From the NCBI RefSeq assembly GCF_037975245.1, contig NC_092576.1, positions 31,350,611 to 31,414,610 of the forward strand: a stretch of DNA of 64,000 nucleotides, written 5' to 3'. The DNA comes from Apostichopus japonicus (lineage: Eukaryota > Echinodermata > Holothuroidea > Aspidochirotida > Stichopodidae). Under the pieces are notes generated by a model. It did not search any database. It was not told where the DNA came from and saw only the letters and a list, made by a program, of their open reading frames with translations. Positions 37,706-49,616 of this stretch are shown piece by piece (positions within the stretch are counted from its first letter, which is position 1; each line of letters starts with the position of its first letter). Both the position numbers and the translations under genes were made by a program.

Positions 37706-40700
37706 GTAAGTCAGTAATTGTGGCACGCCGTTTGTACAACATACTGTAACAACTATGCTTTATCGTTAAAATAACAGAAATATTTTATATAGCGCGTATT
37801 TCATTGCCAATGTACATTCTAAGCAATTTCTGTAAAGAACAGGTTGTTTTGGATGTCACAATACCATAACACCATACATAAAGATTAACCGATTGTCATC
37901 GTATAACAGTTTACTAAAGGTTATAATTGCAGAACGTTCATTATGATAAACTGTCTTGAACGGGAGTATAATGATTTCGTATCCATTATTTAACCTTAAT
38001 AGAATGTAAACTCTACTGCTGTTTCCTTTCCAAGAGACAAACTTTGAGAAACTGCTCAATATGTAATTCGCTGTATAGATGTTACATAAAATGTGTGGGT
38101 TATGTGATTTCGGTGCATAAGTATGTGTCTAATTAACACTGTAGATTATTCGACATATTGAAATATCTGGTTATATCGGGGTCTGCTTGTACATGCCACT
38201 GCAAACAGTGCATATATGTGGTGATCAAGTTTCCAACCTTGTCTTGTTTCTACCATGTGTGAGTATTATTTTGTATTGTTCACGTTTGGATCTGCTTTGA
38301 ACCTGACCTTAAAGTCTCTCAACCAACCATAGAAAGTTGCCCATGAAATGTATGTTGAGGTATAACATGTGAACTTAATTAACTACACAATATGTTTTAA
38401 ACTATTAATTTACACCATGGACTACAGACAAGCAACACATTAATGACCATAACAGACTGAAACTGTGCACTTCAAACAGGCAATTACAATCCTCTTGGTT
38501 TTCTTTCCATCAAAACAGTGTTGACCTATGTTGATCTCAGATGTCCTTTGACCTCTACCAAAATCAATAGGGACCATGTTGTATCTATGAAAATCCCCCA
38601 CAACACATACCAAGTATGAACTCAATTGAAGTAAGCCTATCAAGTTATGGTGGTTACATGTTTTGTTTTTTTAGCTATGTTGACTTCAGAGATAATCTTT
38701 GACCTCCCTCAAAACAATAGGGACACTGTTCTATATATGGCAAACACCCATACCAAGTATAGCTCAATTGAAAATCTCTCTATCAAGTTTTGGTGTTTAC
38801 AAGGTTTTCAGTGTTTGACCTCAATTGCCATGACTTTTGAACTCAACGAAAAACAACTGGGATTATGTACCAAATATGACAAAGACACATACCCAGTTGG
38901 AGTTTCCATAACATATGATTGTGGTTACAAGGTTTTCAGTGTTTCACCTTTGTTGACCTTATATGACCTTTGACCTGTACTAAAACAATAGGGAAAATGT
39001 ACTAACTTTGATGAACACTTGGTATGTAATCAATTGACATTTTTCCTATCAAATGTTGTTGGTTGCAGGATTTTCAGTGATTAACCTCTGTTGTCCTCCA
39101 ATGACCTATCTTGAGTTTCAGCAGTTTACTTCAGCTGACCTGAAATGTCATTCTACATGTTGAGAGTTAAAGACGAGATGAATAGAGTGATAGGCACAGC
39201 ACGATCACAATAAGCTAAAATTGTGATCAATTGAGGTTTGCCTCATCAAGATACACATATTGGACCTTCTGCACTATAAACACTCACTATGTCGAAAGAC
39301 TGCTATCGAATAACAGCATAGATTATCTTCCTTTGTATTGATTACAATGTATAGTGTATATTTACTGTATTTATTTCTATAATTGTATATAATAGTTCAT
39401 ATTATTATTGACACACAATGACATCCTCTTCCCCAATCAAGCTCTGCCTGCGAATCTGCATAGCAAATATAACACAGGTAACATCTTTATCCCCCTACAA
39501 AGCTCTATTTGGTAAATGTTACTGTTTTCCACACTGCATTTGACCTCTATCACAATGGGATTAGGTTGAGCAACTTAAATTGATTGCTTCCTGTGTCCTA
39601 TTAGGCTAATGTTTGACAATGACTCCAGTGAGACAGATTTAACAAGATTACGAGCTCGATTACATACGCCGCTCGACCACAAAGGCTCCTCTAGCTAGCA
39701 AGGAATCAAACAGTACATGGCTGGGCTCAAAGTATGGATGCAGAGCTAATTGGGCTAGAGACCTGCCCCCACCTCCTCTTTTCTGCTGAAACATTCTACA
39801 AATATAAAATAAATAGAAAAAGTAGCTCCAGTTTGAGTGCTGCTCCGACCAAAATTGTCTAGGCCCTCAAATTGGCCCCATGACTCAAATCTTCTCTGGA
39901 CTACATCAAATGCCACGAAATAGGCCAAACAATTCTGTGGCCCTTTACCATACCTCTGGCTGAATTGCATCCATGCTTGTGATTGTGAGTTAATGGGCCA
40001 TTTCAGTTCGGAATGGCACCCCTCCAAATATCCTTTACATAAAACAGGAGTGTTGCGCACCACTCCATCTCTAAATCAAATCATGTTCATACCATGTTTT
40101 GTGTCTTCCCCCCTGGGCAGCATAGGTATATTCTTCAATCAAAAGTGTAGGGATCTGTAACGACAGAAAAGATAGATCCGCCAGAGACAATAAATTTATG
40201 TTAAGCATAATGCAAGGCATAATGATGATAAAACAGTTTGTAGTTAAGATGAACACATTGTGATTTACTGTGTCAGTCCTGCAAATAGGCCTAAATCATG
40301 TGATAAATTGGTGTGTTGAAAAGTCAACGCATGGTGAAGTTGATGTAGAATAGCGAAGAGTTTTTAGTGCTGGAGCCAGTAAATCATGCTCTGTTGAAGG
40401 CCTGTGGCAGTTGAGATGCTAACCTGGATGTAGGACTGATAATAAAGATATATATAATATGCAGTGTCACCGTAACTGGGGGGAAGGGGGGGTGGAGGAA
40501 GGAGGGACTCATCCACGTTGTGATTAAGAAGACATCCCAATATAATTTTTTTGGCGCGCCTCATCAGCCTACATTCTTTTATTGCACGAATGGCTAACGT
40601 AGGTTTCGCTCCCTCAAAATTTGTCCATGCAGAGAATACAGGTCTTTAGGAACAAACATGGTGTATCTGTGTAGTGTTAAGCATTTCCGTTGTGATTGTT

Positions 40701-41270
40701 GTTCACAAGCGTTCATCCTTATTTGTATTTGAATATGTCTGGCCGATCATTTTCAAAGATAATCATAAAGCGGAATCACTTTCAACCCCAATGATTTCAT
40801 TCATACATTCACCACTGCTCCTTCCTCCATTATTCTGAGGTACTACTAGCAGCCTTTTAGTTCTAATGTAACCCTATACTAGGTAGTGTTTTAGGCTTAT
40901 TCGATGTTGTATAGGCGGGACAGTAACCAAATAAAATGACGTATGACACACCCTTACCCAAACAAGGTTTTACCGGTACATACAGTGTGTAAGAAATTTA
41001 GACTAGCCTAGTACTAATTACACATCGTTTCACCTGTTACCTAAATACAGTACCATTTCAATTTGTCATAACCGCTTAAAAAAATTGACTTTTGGTTTAA
41101 TAGGTTGGTTTACTAAGTAGCCAGCCTTTCCATTTGATTCAGAATTCAGTGCTGCAACATTTAAATTAACGTTTCTCCTCAAGAAGGCAGTGTTCATTTA
41201 GGTATATACATAGTTTAGTTAACCGTACCAAGATCAAAGTACGCTTTGCTAAGAATGTCATAATTAAATG
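37706..41270. other. Intron D3-A4, first part
   Basis: Starts with sequence paralogous to intron D2-A3 (to about 38000). It then holds the TGACCT-rich repeat at 38440-39150. From 39150 to 41270 no exon is recognised; a minus-strand frame at 39755-40063 lacks known motifs. Confidence 0.5.
38440..39150. repeat. Degenerate tandem repeat rich in TGACCT
   Basis: About four diverged units share words such as TATCAAGTTTTGGTGTTTAC, ACAAGGTTTTCAGTGTTTGA and AAAACAATAGGGA. TGACCT half-sites occur repeatedly. A perfect direct repeat with one-base spacing, TGACCTTTGACCT, lies at 38964-38976. The same style of repeat occurs at three other places in the window. Confidence 0.7.
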
Positions 41271-41471
41271 CTACCATGTTGTTGCGTCACTTCCGGTAGA
41301 TGGAGAAGTTTGCTCTGATTACCCTGCTTTTCTTTTGTGTTCCTTTATCAATAGACTTGTTTGGTGAATTGCAGATTGGAAGCTTGTGTTGCGAGCACTG
41401 TTTTCCATGTATCTCTTATGGGTCAAAATATTTTCACCAATGGAAACTTAAACATTTGTATTCAAGTATAA

Positions 41472-43290
41472 TTTAACTACAATAATTCTGATGCAACTTT
41501 TAGAATTCAACTGTTAATAGCTGGGGATGTTAAACCGAACCCTGGCCCAGATTTAGAATCTAGCAATACTTATAATCCTGGTATCATTACTCAAACTTTG
41601 AACTTATGTGTATTAATGAGAGCCACAGACATACTTTGAACATATTATCGAACTCACTCTTTACCCGCCTGAGACATTATGGTATACTCAGAGGACAAAC
41701 TACTTGTCATAATCGTAGAACATATAGAGGGACAAAGGGTGGCAGGCGCAGACAAAGAAAAATATCAACTCTCATTTCCGACCGTTCATTAGAACTGACT
41801 ATTACTAGTTCATCCTTGGACTCACATTCTACTATAAGGACTTCTGATAACTTAAAATCTCTGCCATTCCATATTGTTAGAAAACTTAATTTCTGTTGTA
41901 TTAACATGCAATCAGTTAGGAACAATGCTGATTTTGTTCAGGACAAGAGTTTGGATGTTGCTGCCATTTCTGAGACCTGGTTGAGAGAAGATGACATCAT
42001 ACTATGTGGTGATATCACCCCAGTTGGATATTCATTTCGACATGTTCCCAGAAAGGAAAAATCGGGAGGAAGGGTTGCAATTTTATTTCGATCCAGTTTT
42101 TCATTGAAAATTAAATCACATGAAAAGGTGTACAAATTATTTAAAGCTATACATGCTGAATTAACAGTGAATTCTCGGACTGTGAATTTAGTTGCCCTTA
42201 ACCGTCCTGCAGATTCTTCTATTGGACCTTTTTTATCTGACTTTGGAGAACTGATTGTTGATTATCTTCCTAGTCAATCAGATGTCATGTTTTGCAGGGA
42301 TTTCAATGTTCATGTGGAAGACCTTTGATTCCAAAGCTCATCGCTTTCAGAATCTGCTGTAATCCTTTGGATTAATTCAGCATATTACTTATCCCACCCA
42401 CAAGTTTGGGCATACACTGAATTTGATTATAACCCGTGAGCATACAGTAGGTCAACCTTGCTTTCTGATATTTCTGTATTACCAGGCTTATCAGATCATT
42501 ATGCTCTTTCATGCAACCTGAATCTTCAAAAGCCTCCTTTACAGTGGCGTGGGAAGGTACTTTTGAGTGGGGAGGCTGGAGACTGATGGCTGGCCTGGGG
42601 GAGGTGTCTAAAGGGAGGGGTCCCCCTCCCCTTTGGAAATTTGTGCCTTTTCAGGTGCCCTCAGATGCAATTTGGTTCAATATATAGCACACTTCAACAC
42701 CCACTCCATTTTGTTTATAATTTTGCATTTTCACCTGGCCTTAGATGCAATTTGGTGCTCCAAATGAGATTTTTTTCTCATTTGGAAATGAAAAAGGGGT
42801 TTTCTGACTTGCGAAGCGGGGGGGGGGGGCGGAATGATACTTCCACCCCCATATTTTTCACTGGGGAGCTGGCGCCCCCAGCCCCCGGTTCTACGCCCTT
42901 GCTCCTTTTCCTTCAGTTACGAATAAAACTCCCAATCTGAAGGCTTTAGATCTAGTCAATTATTCCGCTGATATTTGCTCCGCTTTCGCTGATTCTCACT
43001 TTGAATATCAAGATTTGGATACCTGTGTAAATTTTTATGAATAAATTTTACGAGACGCCTTAGATTGACATGCACCTGTAAAGATAAAAACTCTTCGAGT
43101 AAGACCATCCAGTCCTTGGCTCTCTGATGAAATCCGCTCAGCGCGAAAGGAAATGGATGAATTAACGGCTCGAGGTTGACCACCAAGAGTATTGCAAGCA
43201 ACAGAGAATTGTCAATAACTTGATCCGACATGCCAAGATAGAGTATTTCTCTGCTCAAGTAGATTTTTGAACTAGTGATCAAAAGAAACT
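41472..43290 (+). pseudogene. 2A-like leader and APE endonuclease, broken
   Basis: In one frame 41496-41550 reads TFRIQLLIAGDVKPNPGP. NPGP with a preceding GDV is the 2A-type ribosome-skipping signal known from sea urchin and other CR1-type elements; here the usual Glu is Lys, so activity is doubtful. The endonuclease follows in another frame (41606-42328) with NMQSVRNNADF, AISETWL (catalytic Glu), GGRVAILFR and RDFNVHVED (DFN). LSDHYALSC lies just before the MITE at about 42495. The linker VRPSSPWLSDEIRSARKEMD lies at about 43100-43160. Several frameshifts are present. Confidence 0.75.
42542..42901. mobile_element. hAT-like MITE inserted in retrotransposon
   Basis: The left end CAGTGGCGTGGGAA and right end (inverted) CAAGGGCGTAGAAC form imperfect TIRs. 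The flanks CTCCTTTA (42534-42541) and CTCCTTTT (42902-42909) are an 8-bp target duplication with one mismatch, typical of hAT. The 360-bp body is G-rich at both ends and contains a G-run near 42820. Removing it rejoins the endonuclease reading of the host element. Confidence 0.75.
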
Positions 43291-43573
43291 ATTTGAAATA
43301 GTAAATAGTATCAAGAAACACTGTTCTTCCAACATCTGTCCAAAACAATTCTCTTGCAAATAACTTTTCAGACTTTTTCTTTAAAAAATTGAAACTATAC
43401 GTACATCATTTATTACTGACTCTCTGGAAGTTTCTTCTGAATTTCAGAAGGAAGAAAACTCATTTCAAAATTATTTTTATTTCGTCCTACAAATAATCAA
43501 GAAGTTAATAATATTATTATTAATTCACCTTCAAAGTCACGTGAACGTGACCCATTACCTACATACTTGCTTA

Positions 43574-45244
43574 CTGCTTACTGGTCCCGTAACCTGCCAG
43601 GGTCGTAGGGGCGCTGCAATGGAGAAGTCATCAGCCGCTTCCATTTTTGTCGGTCGTGGGCAAGAGCCTGGGTTGTAGCAAAGTTCATGCCAGTCCACTC
43701 CTTGATGTTGTCGACCCATCTCTTCCTCTGTCTGCCCCGTCTTCTCTTCCCCTGTACCGTGCCTTGGAGGATGGTCTTCGGCAGCCCGTCAGTTCTTGTC
43801 ACATGCCCATACCATCTCAGTTTCCTTTTCTTGACTGTGGACAGTAGGTCTTCGTAGTTGGCGATGTGTTGTTTGACGGTTCTGCGTACTTCCTCATTTG
43901 TGATGTGGTCGGTGTATGAGATGCCAAGGACTCTTCTGGTGCATCTCATTTCCACTGCTTGGATCTTCTTTTGCAGCTCGGCGGTAAGGGTCCATGACTC
44001 ACATGCATACAGGAAGATCGACAGTACAAGTGCATGCAAGAGCTTCAACTTGGACCTGAGGGAGATGTTCCTGTCGTTCCAGATTGGTTTGAGCTTTGCC
44101 AATGCTGCAGCTGTCTGTGCAGCTCTTGCCAGGACCTCTGCCTTTGAGCCCTCCTCACTGATGATGGCTCCAAGATACTTATACTGATTTACTGTCTCCA
44201 GTTGTTGTCCACTGGCCACGATATTCCTTGTGAATGGAGTTGTGCTGTTTGTCATCAGCTCGGTCTTCCCGGCACTGATCTCCATGGCATACTTTCTTGA
44301 TGTGTCATCCAGGCAGCTCACAAGGTTGGCAAGTTCGTCCTCGTTACCAGCAAGCCCGTCAATGTCGTCGGCAAACCAGAGATTTGTGATGTTTCTTCCT
44401 CCAATACTGACTGCCACATTATGATTTTCAAGGGCATCTGTCATGATACGTTCTAAGAAGATGTTGAACAGTGTGGGTGACAGTAGGCAGCCCTGGCGGA
44501 CTCCGACCGATGAATGGAACCAGTCTCCAACTACGCCTTGTAGAAGTACTGCACTGCTGGCTTTGGTGTATAGCTGCTTGATAGTTTGGATCAGCTTCTG
44601 GCCCATATTGTATTTCTTCATTGTGGCCCATAACGACTCATGCCATACCCTGTCAAATGCTTTTTTGAAGTCGATAAAGACATGATAGATGTCTTGTTGA
44701 TGCTGGCTATATTTTTCACACAGGACTCGTAGGTTGAAAATCTGCTCTGTGGTGCTCCTTCGACTACGGAAACCAGCTTGCTCTTCGGCGATGATTTCTT
44801 CAGCTTGGGGTTTCAGCCTAAGTAATAGGACTTTTAGCATCACTTTGCTAGCATGGCATATGAGGCTGATGGTTCTGTAGTTCTGACATTGTTGTAAGTT
44901 TCCCTTCTTGGGGAGAGTGATAATAAGTGACTGGGTCCACAATGTAGGCCAATCTCCTGTCTGCCAGATCTTGTTGCAGATACGAGTAAGGACAACAGTT
45001 ACTGTGTCTCCTCCATGCTTTATCAACTCAGCGGGGATGTTGTCTACGCCTGCAGCCTTCCCGTCTTTCAGTGATCGTATGCCAGTTTCAACTTCTCCAC
45101 GCAGAATTGGGTAGTCGTCATCGTTCGAAGATTCCTGTGTTATTAGTACATCTTCATCTCCATGAAGCTCGTGATTGCATAGTTCTGAACAGTATTCAGT
45201 CCTTCTGTTTATGATTTCTTTTTCTTCCATGAGGCAATTTCCTT
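43574..45244 (-). mobile_element. Antisense 5'-truncated non-LTR retrotransposon, nested
   Basis: CATACTTGCTTA at 43562-43573 and 45245-45256 is a 12-bp target duplication. Between them lies one long minus-strand frame. Removing the insert restores the host element protein PLPT-YLLKK...VFPDSV. The element 3' end (low coordinate) has a TAAGCAGTAAGCAAG-like tail. The copy starts inside its ORF, hence 5' truncation. Confidence 0.9.
43578..45244 (-). CDS. Reverse transcriptase of nested LINE, intact frame
   Basis: About 555 codons without a stop. Motifs in order: LKDGKAAGVDNIPAELIK, NYRTISLICHASKVMLKVLL, EQAGFRSRRSTTEQIFNLR, FIDFKKAFDRVWH, VRQGCLLSPTLFNIFL and WFADDIDGLAGN (catalytic FADD). After these come YKYLGAIISEEGS, the C-terminal LYACESWTLT, RKLRWYGHVTR and KRRRGRQRKRWVDNIKEW. 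This is typical of widespread invertebrate endonuclease-RT elements of the RTE/I-Nimb type; the clade is uncertain. No endonuclease remains. The open frame without damage shows a young insertion, although the host element is decayed. Confidence 0.85.
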
Positions 45245-45256
45245 CATACTTGCTTA

Positions 45257-46750
45257 AGAAATGTATAAATGTGATTGTGCTATATATATCTATTTTCATT
45301 AACAAATCCATTCAACAAGGTGTTTTCCTGATAGCGTTATGGTTGCACACATTCAGCCACTTCTTAAGAAATATGGCTTAGATAAAGAAAGTTTTAAGAA
45401 TTACAGACCAGTGGCAAACCTAAAATTCTTGGGGAAAACTATTGAACGCATTATTTCTAGTCGCATTACTGATCATAGGAATACCAATGATGTCTATGAT
45501 CCATTTCAATCTGCTTATGGGCTAACCATGGTATTGAGACTGCTCTACCTCTAGTAAGCAGCGATATACTTTCTGAAATGGATAATGGTAGAATAGTGGC
45601 TATGGTCCTTTTAGATTTGAGTGCCGCATTCAACACTGTGGACCATGAAATTCTGCTTTCGCGATTGAATAGTCTCGTGGGTATAGATGCTGTTGCTCTG
45701 GAGTGGTGCAACTCTCAATCCTCAACTCTCAATCCAATCCTGTATACATGGAATATTCAGTTCCACAGGGTTCAGTCATTGGACCCCAGTGGTTTCCTCT
45801 TTATACACTTCCAAGTCGTAGAATTTTGATGAAGCACAATATTCCAAATCATGTTTATGCAGACGATGCCCAGATTTACATTGATTTCAGTCCTTCTCAA
45901 GATGAGGGTGTTAAAGCCATCAGACGCCTTGAAAGTTGCATCGATGATATCCGTTTGTGGATGAGACAAAATTTTGTGAAGCTTATTGAAGAAAAAACTC
46001 AGTTTTTGCTTTTTGGTTCTTGTCATCAGCTCGCTAAAATTAATATTCCATGCATATCAATTGGTAATGTTCAGGTTTGCCCTTACACTCATGCGAGTAA
46101 TCTTTGTGTAATTTTTTATTCCAATATGTCTATGAATGCCACATTTCCAAAATAACAAGTTTTGCTGCTTTTCATCTCAGAAGCATTTACAATATAAATA
46201 TTTAGATGATAAGGCAACTGAACAAATTGTACATTCTTTTATCAGTTCAAGGTTGAATATGGGATATTCCTTCTCGGTCTTCCACAAGAACAGATTCATA
46301 GACTCCAATTAATCCAGAACTCAGCTGCGCAGATTGTAACACATTCTCATAAGCATTGTCATATCCACCCTGTCTTAAAAAACCTGCACTGGCTACCTGT
46401 AAAATATCGTATTATGTATAAAGTCCTCCTTATTGTTTATAAATCACTTAAAGGACATGGTCCAATGTATATTTCTGACTTATTACATATTTATGTCCCT
46501 TCTCGTAGTCTATGATCCAGCTCTCTTTTTCTCTTATCTGAAATTAAGTCCAAACATTCTCGGCGGGGGTGGGGGGGGGAGCGGGTAGGTCATTTATTGT
46601 TTCTGCCCCTCGCTCATGGAACCAACTTCCCTTAAAATCAGACAAGCATCTACTCTCTCTAACTTTAAGTAGAGCATCAAATCCCACGTAATTACAAAAG
46701 CTATTATATGATCTTGAACCATTAAGTTTTTCTTTTGTCATTGTTTTGTA
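45257..46750 (+). pseudogene. Reverse transcriptase of CR1/L2-like element, broken
   Basis: Continues the host element after the nested insertion: FKNYRPVANLKFLGKTIERI, LLDLSAAFNTVDHEILLSRL, YSVPQGSVIGP, NHVYADDAQIYIDFS, LESCIDDIRLWMRQNF. The C-terminal part, at about 46300-46510, reads LQLIQNSAAQIV and LHWLPVKYRIMYKVLLIVYK. The frame changes at least near 45540, 45720 and 46155. A G-run at about 46560-46580 is an added disruption. Confidence 0.8.
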
Positions 46751-46799
46751 TTATTTGTATCATTTCTAATTGTCAATTGCGCCATGAACATTCTTTGAG

Positions 46800-46880
46800 T
46801 GGCGTGTGCGCATCATCGTCATCGTCACCGTCACCGTCCCCATCCCCATCACCATCACCATCATCATCATCATCCCGGGA
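46800..46880. repeat. CAT/CAC trinucleotide repeat at LINE 3' end
   Basis: CATCATCGTCATCGTCACC followed by CACCATCACCATCATCATCA. Such microsatellite tails mark the 3' ends of CR1/L2-like elements. Confidence 0.85.
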
Positions 46881-49353
46881 CTTTGTATTTCTTTATAGTA
46901 AGCTACCGTATCAATGCAACGATATAGAATGGAATATCAGACTGGCATAACCGATGTACTCATCATTCAATTATAGATCAGTGCACATATATAGCGTAAC
47001 CCTTCAGACAAAATGACCAGATAGTTACATTCACCATAAATGTTATTAGACGAGATGACAAATCATCACTGAGCATATCGTATGGTGTATCAAAATCATT
47101 TTATTTCAGCAATTCAAATAACACTGCTATTTTGATTTAATATGAAACTGTTGGAATAACGTGCTCGCTGCAGATGCTCTTGATAACACCATCCATTTTA
47201 TGCTGGTTATAATCCAGCTCTCCATCAGTACAATTGTAGTAGTATCGCCATATGTAGCAACAACATCGCTACTTATAGTAGTAGTAGCATCGTTATATGT
47301 GTATATGCATTACTAGCATCTTCACTTCTGGTAGAAAGATCGGTATTTGGTGGATTAGTAGCTCCTGGACTGTTTGAATAGTGGTACTGTATGGACCTTT
47401 ATACGTACTTGAGCTTAGTACGGGTTATTCTTACAGATGTGTTTTCACGTTTTTTGCCACTCATAGACTATTTAAATACTATTCTGCATGACATAACATT
47501 CATGTTTTATTTCTTTATTTTCGTCATAACGAATTGGGGCTTATAATAGTTCTTTTTAAGGAAAAGTTAATCGTTTACGATGATATAATTATACACATAG
47601 TCTAGCCATGGGCAAACTTGATCGTATTTAGGGCCGGATTGAGAAAACGATACATCTCTGTAAGCCAACCCATACAAACCATTCTCATTCCTAAGTGGGT
47701 TCCATTTGCCCCCCCCCCCCATGATCGACATGATACTTATTTCCACGTGTCAAAAAGATAAGTGGTACTTGGCTTATACAGATCTAGACGTTCATTAGCT
47801 TGTGAGGGAATATACGCAGGCATGGCCCCAGTCACTGCATTGCTAATGTTTCAAACTAACTCAGAGTGCAGGGGGTTTGGTAAAATTAAGCTGCAGATCC
47901 AATATCACACTTTGGGCCCGATTGAAATCACCGCGCCGGAAATATTTATCATGCATTGTGGCACAGATCAAAATTGTGTTGACGAGGCCCACGCTGGCCG
48001 GGTGAAACCACTCTTCGAGGTCAGAGTTTGTCCATGGCTGACGGTGTCGTTCAACATACTTTTGCGATAACGACATACGTTAACAGAGGATTTAGAGCGC
48101 AGAATACATGCTGAACATTAGCGCACTGTTTGTGCTCTAACTATGTTGGTCAGTCTGCAGAACTTTAGGATGCACAGAAAAGATAAACTATCTGATAGGA
48201 ATACTTTCTTTATTTTACGAAGCTTTGCAAGTGATAAGACAGTAATCATGTGCAATCGTTTGTAATGAACATTGTTTACCTAAAAACTGATTTCACCATA
48301 GATTGGTTAAAATATTACAGATGTGACTTCATGTGTATAAGACGAACTAAGGAACAACATGAATTCTGTGACAACACATGTACCGCGTAACATATGTGCG
48401 ATTACTGAGGCGACCATCGTTGTTTTGCCGACTAATGCTGGGAAGAGATAGCTTGTCCAGACTAGTTACCTCGATTAAGTACTGCACGATATGGGTGTAG
48501 CTCTTTTCAACCAATCACAGTGCATCATGCTCTTCCAGAATAAGCGTCTCCATGATTTAAAGTCTATGCATCTCAGATGTAGATTTCCAATATTTTTTTC
48601 TTGGGGGGGGGGCAAATCAAACCACGGAACTGTTCCTATTAAATATCAAACTATTGGGAACCAGAAAATAATATTATAAAATAGAAAGAATACAGAGGCA
48701 TTCTGGCTCATTATATGACACAAATTATACAATCACTTATGAACATAATAATAAATAATCATAATTAGAAAATAGTATTACAGGTTTGTAACAAATATTT
48801 GTTGTGCTGCCCTCACTGTGCGTCGGATATGCGCTGCTAGATAACCAGCTAACCATTCATGAGATAAAGAAAGGCGTAACCTTCCTCAATTTATTCATCA
48901 CTGAAATGTGTGTCGTACAACTGTAAACCAACTAAATGATACATAACAATACTAGCACACTACTAGGTAATCACTACAATAAATACGATAAAGAGCATAC
49001 TCAGGACAGTGACATGCTAATAAGCCAGTTATAACGAATGTAGAATAACTATGACAAAGACGAGAACAGACGTCCAATTCCAATCAACAAATCAGTAGAT
49101 AAAATCCGACATAAATCTCCCACAGGTTGGTTCACAGGGTGAACCAACCTGTGGGAGTGGAAGTGGGAGTCAAATAGTAATGTGTGTATCTGTCGCCTAC
49201 TTTTACAGTTTCAATTAAGAAAAGGATATGTTGTAATATGCCAGTAACTTTTGGAACTTTTGGAGTGGTTATCGATCATTGTATAATTTACTGAATCAAA
49301 TTTCCTGGAATCATTGATATTATAATTCCGTTAATTGTCTTCCCCTCCTTCAG
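46881..49353. other. Intron D3-A4, last part
   Basis: No exon recognised. A C-run lies at about 47709-47720 and a G-run at about 48604-48613. A GC-richer open frame at 47762-48070 lacks known motifs. A perfect hairpin lies at 49117-49157. From about 49255 the sequence is paralogous to that before A2 and A5. Confidence 0.5.
49117..49157. repeat. Perfect 19-bp hairpin, 3-nt loop
   Basis: CTCCCACAGGTTGGTTCAC, loop AGG, then its exact inverted complement. It lies 196 bases upstream of exon A4 and is absent before A2, A3 and A5. Confidence 0.9.
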
Positions 49354-49559
49354 ATTCCCATCTCTTGTTTGTTTCTGGATGAGTGCTTCAGTAAGATTGA
49401 TGCTGGTGACGTCATCCTATTTTCAGGGCTACGCCTGTCATGTCCTGCAACAGTAAAGAAGGTAGTAATAAATACAGAGGAAGGAAGAGAAATGACAGAG
49501 ACAGAGGTTGTTGACATATTGAAGTTTGTGCAAAAGTCACATCTATTGGAGGTCCTAGA
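49354..49559 (+). CDS. Exon A4 of module gene
   Basis: 206 nt, acceptor CTCCTTCAG, donor GTGAGT. It reads IPISCLFLDECFSKIDAGDV, SGLRLSCPATVKKVVINTEE, REMTETEVVDILKFVQKSHL and LEVLE. Phases and length equal A2 and A3. Confidence 0.85.
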
Positions 49560-49616
49560 GTGAGTATTACAATGAGTACTGTATTAACACATATCTTTAC
49601 AACACTTTTATATATA

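Larger units (their letters stand above)
41271..46880 (+). mobile_element. CR1/L2-like non-LTR retrotransposon, decayed and twice invaded
   Basis: Order of parts: a 5' leader region, a 2A-like motif, an endonuclease, a linker, the reverse transcriptase, and a 3' end with GCGCCATGAACATTCTTTGA followed by a (CATCAC/CATCAT)n tail. It is interrupted by a MITE (42542-42901) and an antisense retrotransposon (43574-45244). Without these the element is about 3.6 kb. Many frameshifts and stops show it is inactive. The 5' boundary is approximate. Confidence 0.8.

Noticed and set aside
39755-40063. 102-codon minus-strand ORF
   Set aside because: Looks mildly protein-like (KWPINSQSQAWMQFSQRYG) but no family could be named and no splice or element context supports it.
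47762-48070. GC-richer 102-codon ORF
   Set aside because: No recognisable motif, no module phase match and no convincing splice sites; kept only as a note.
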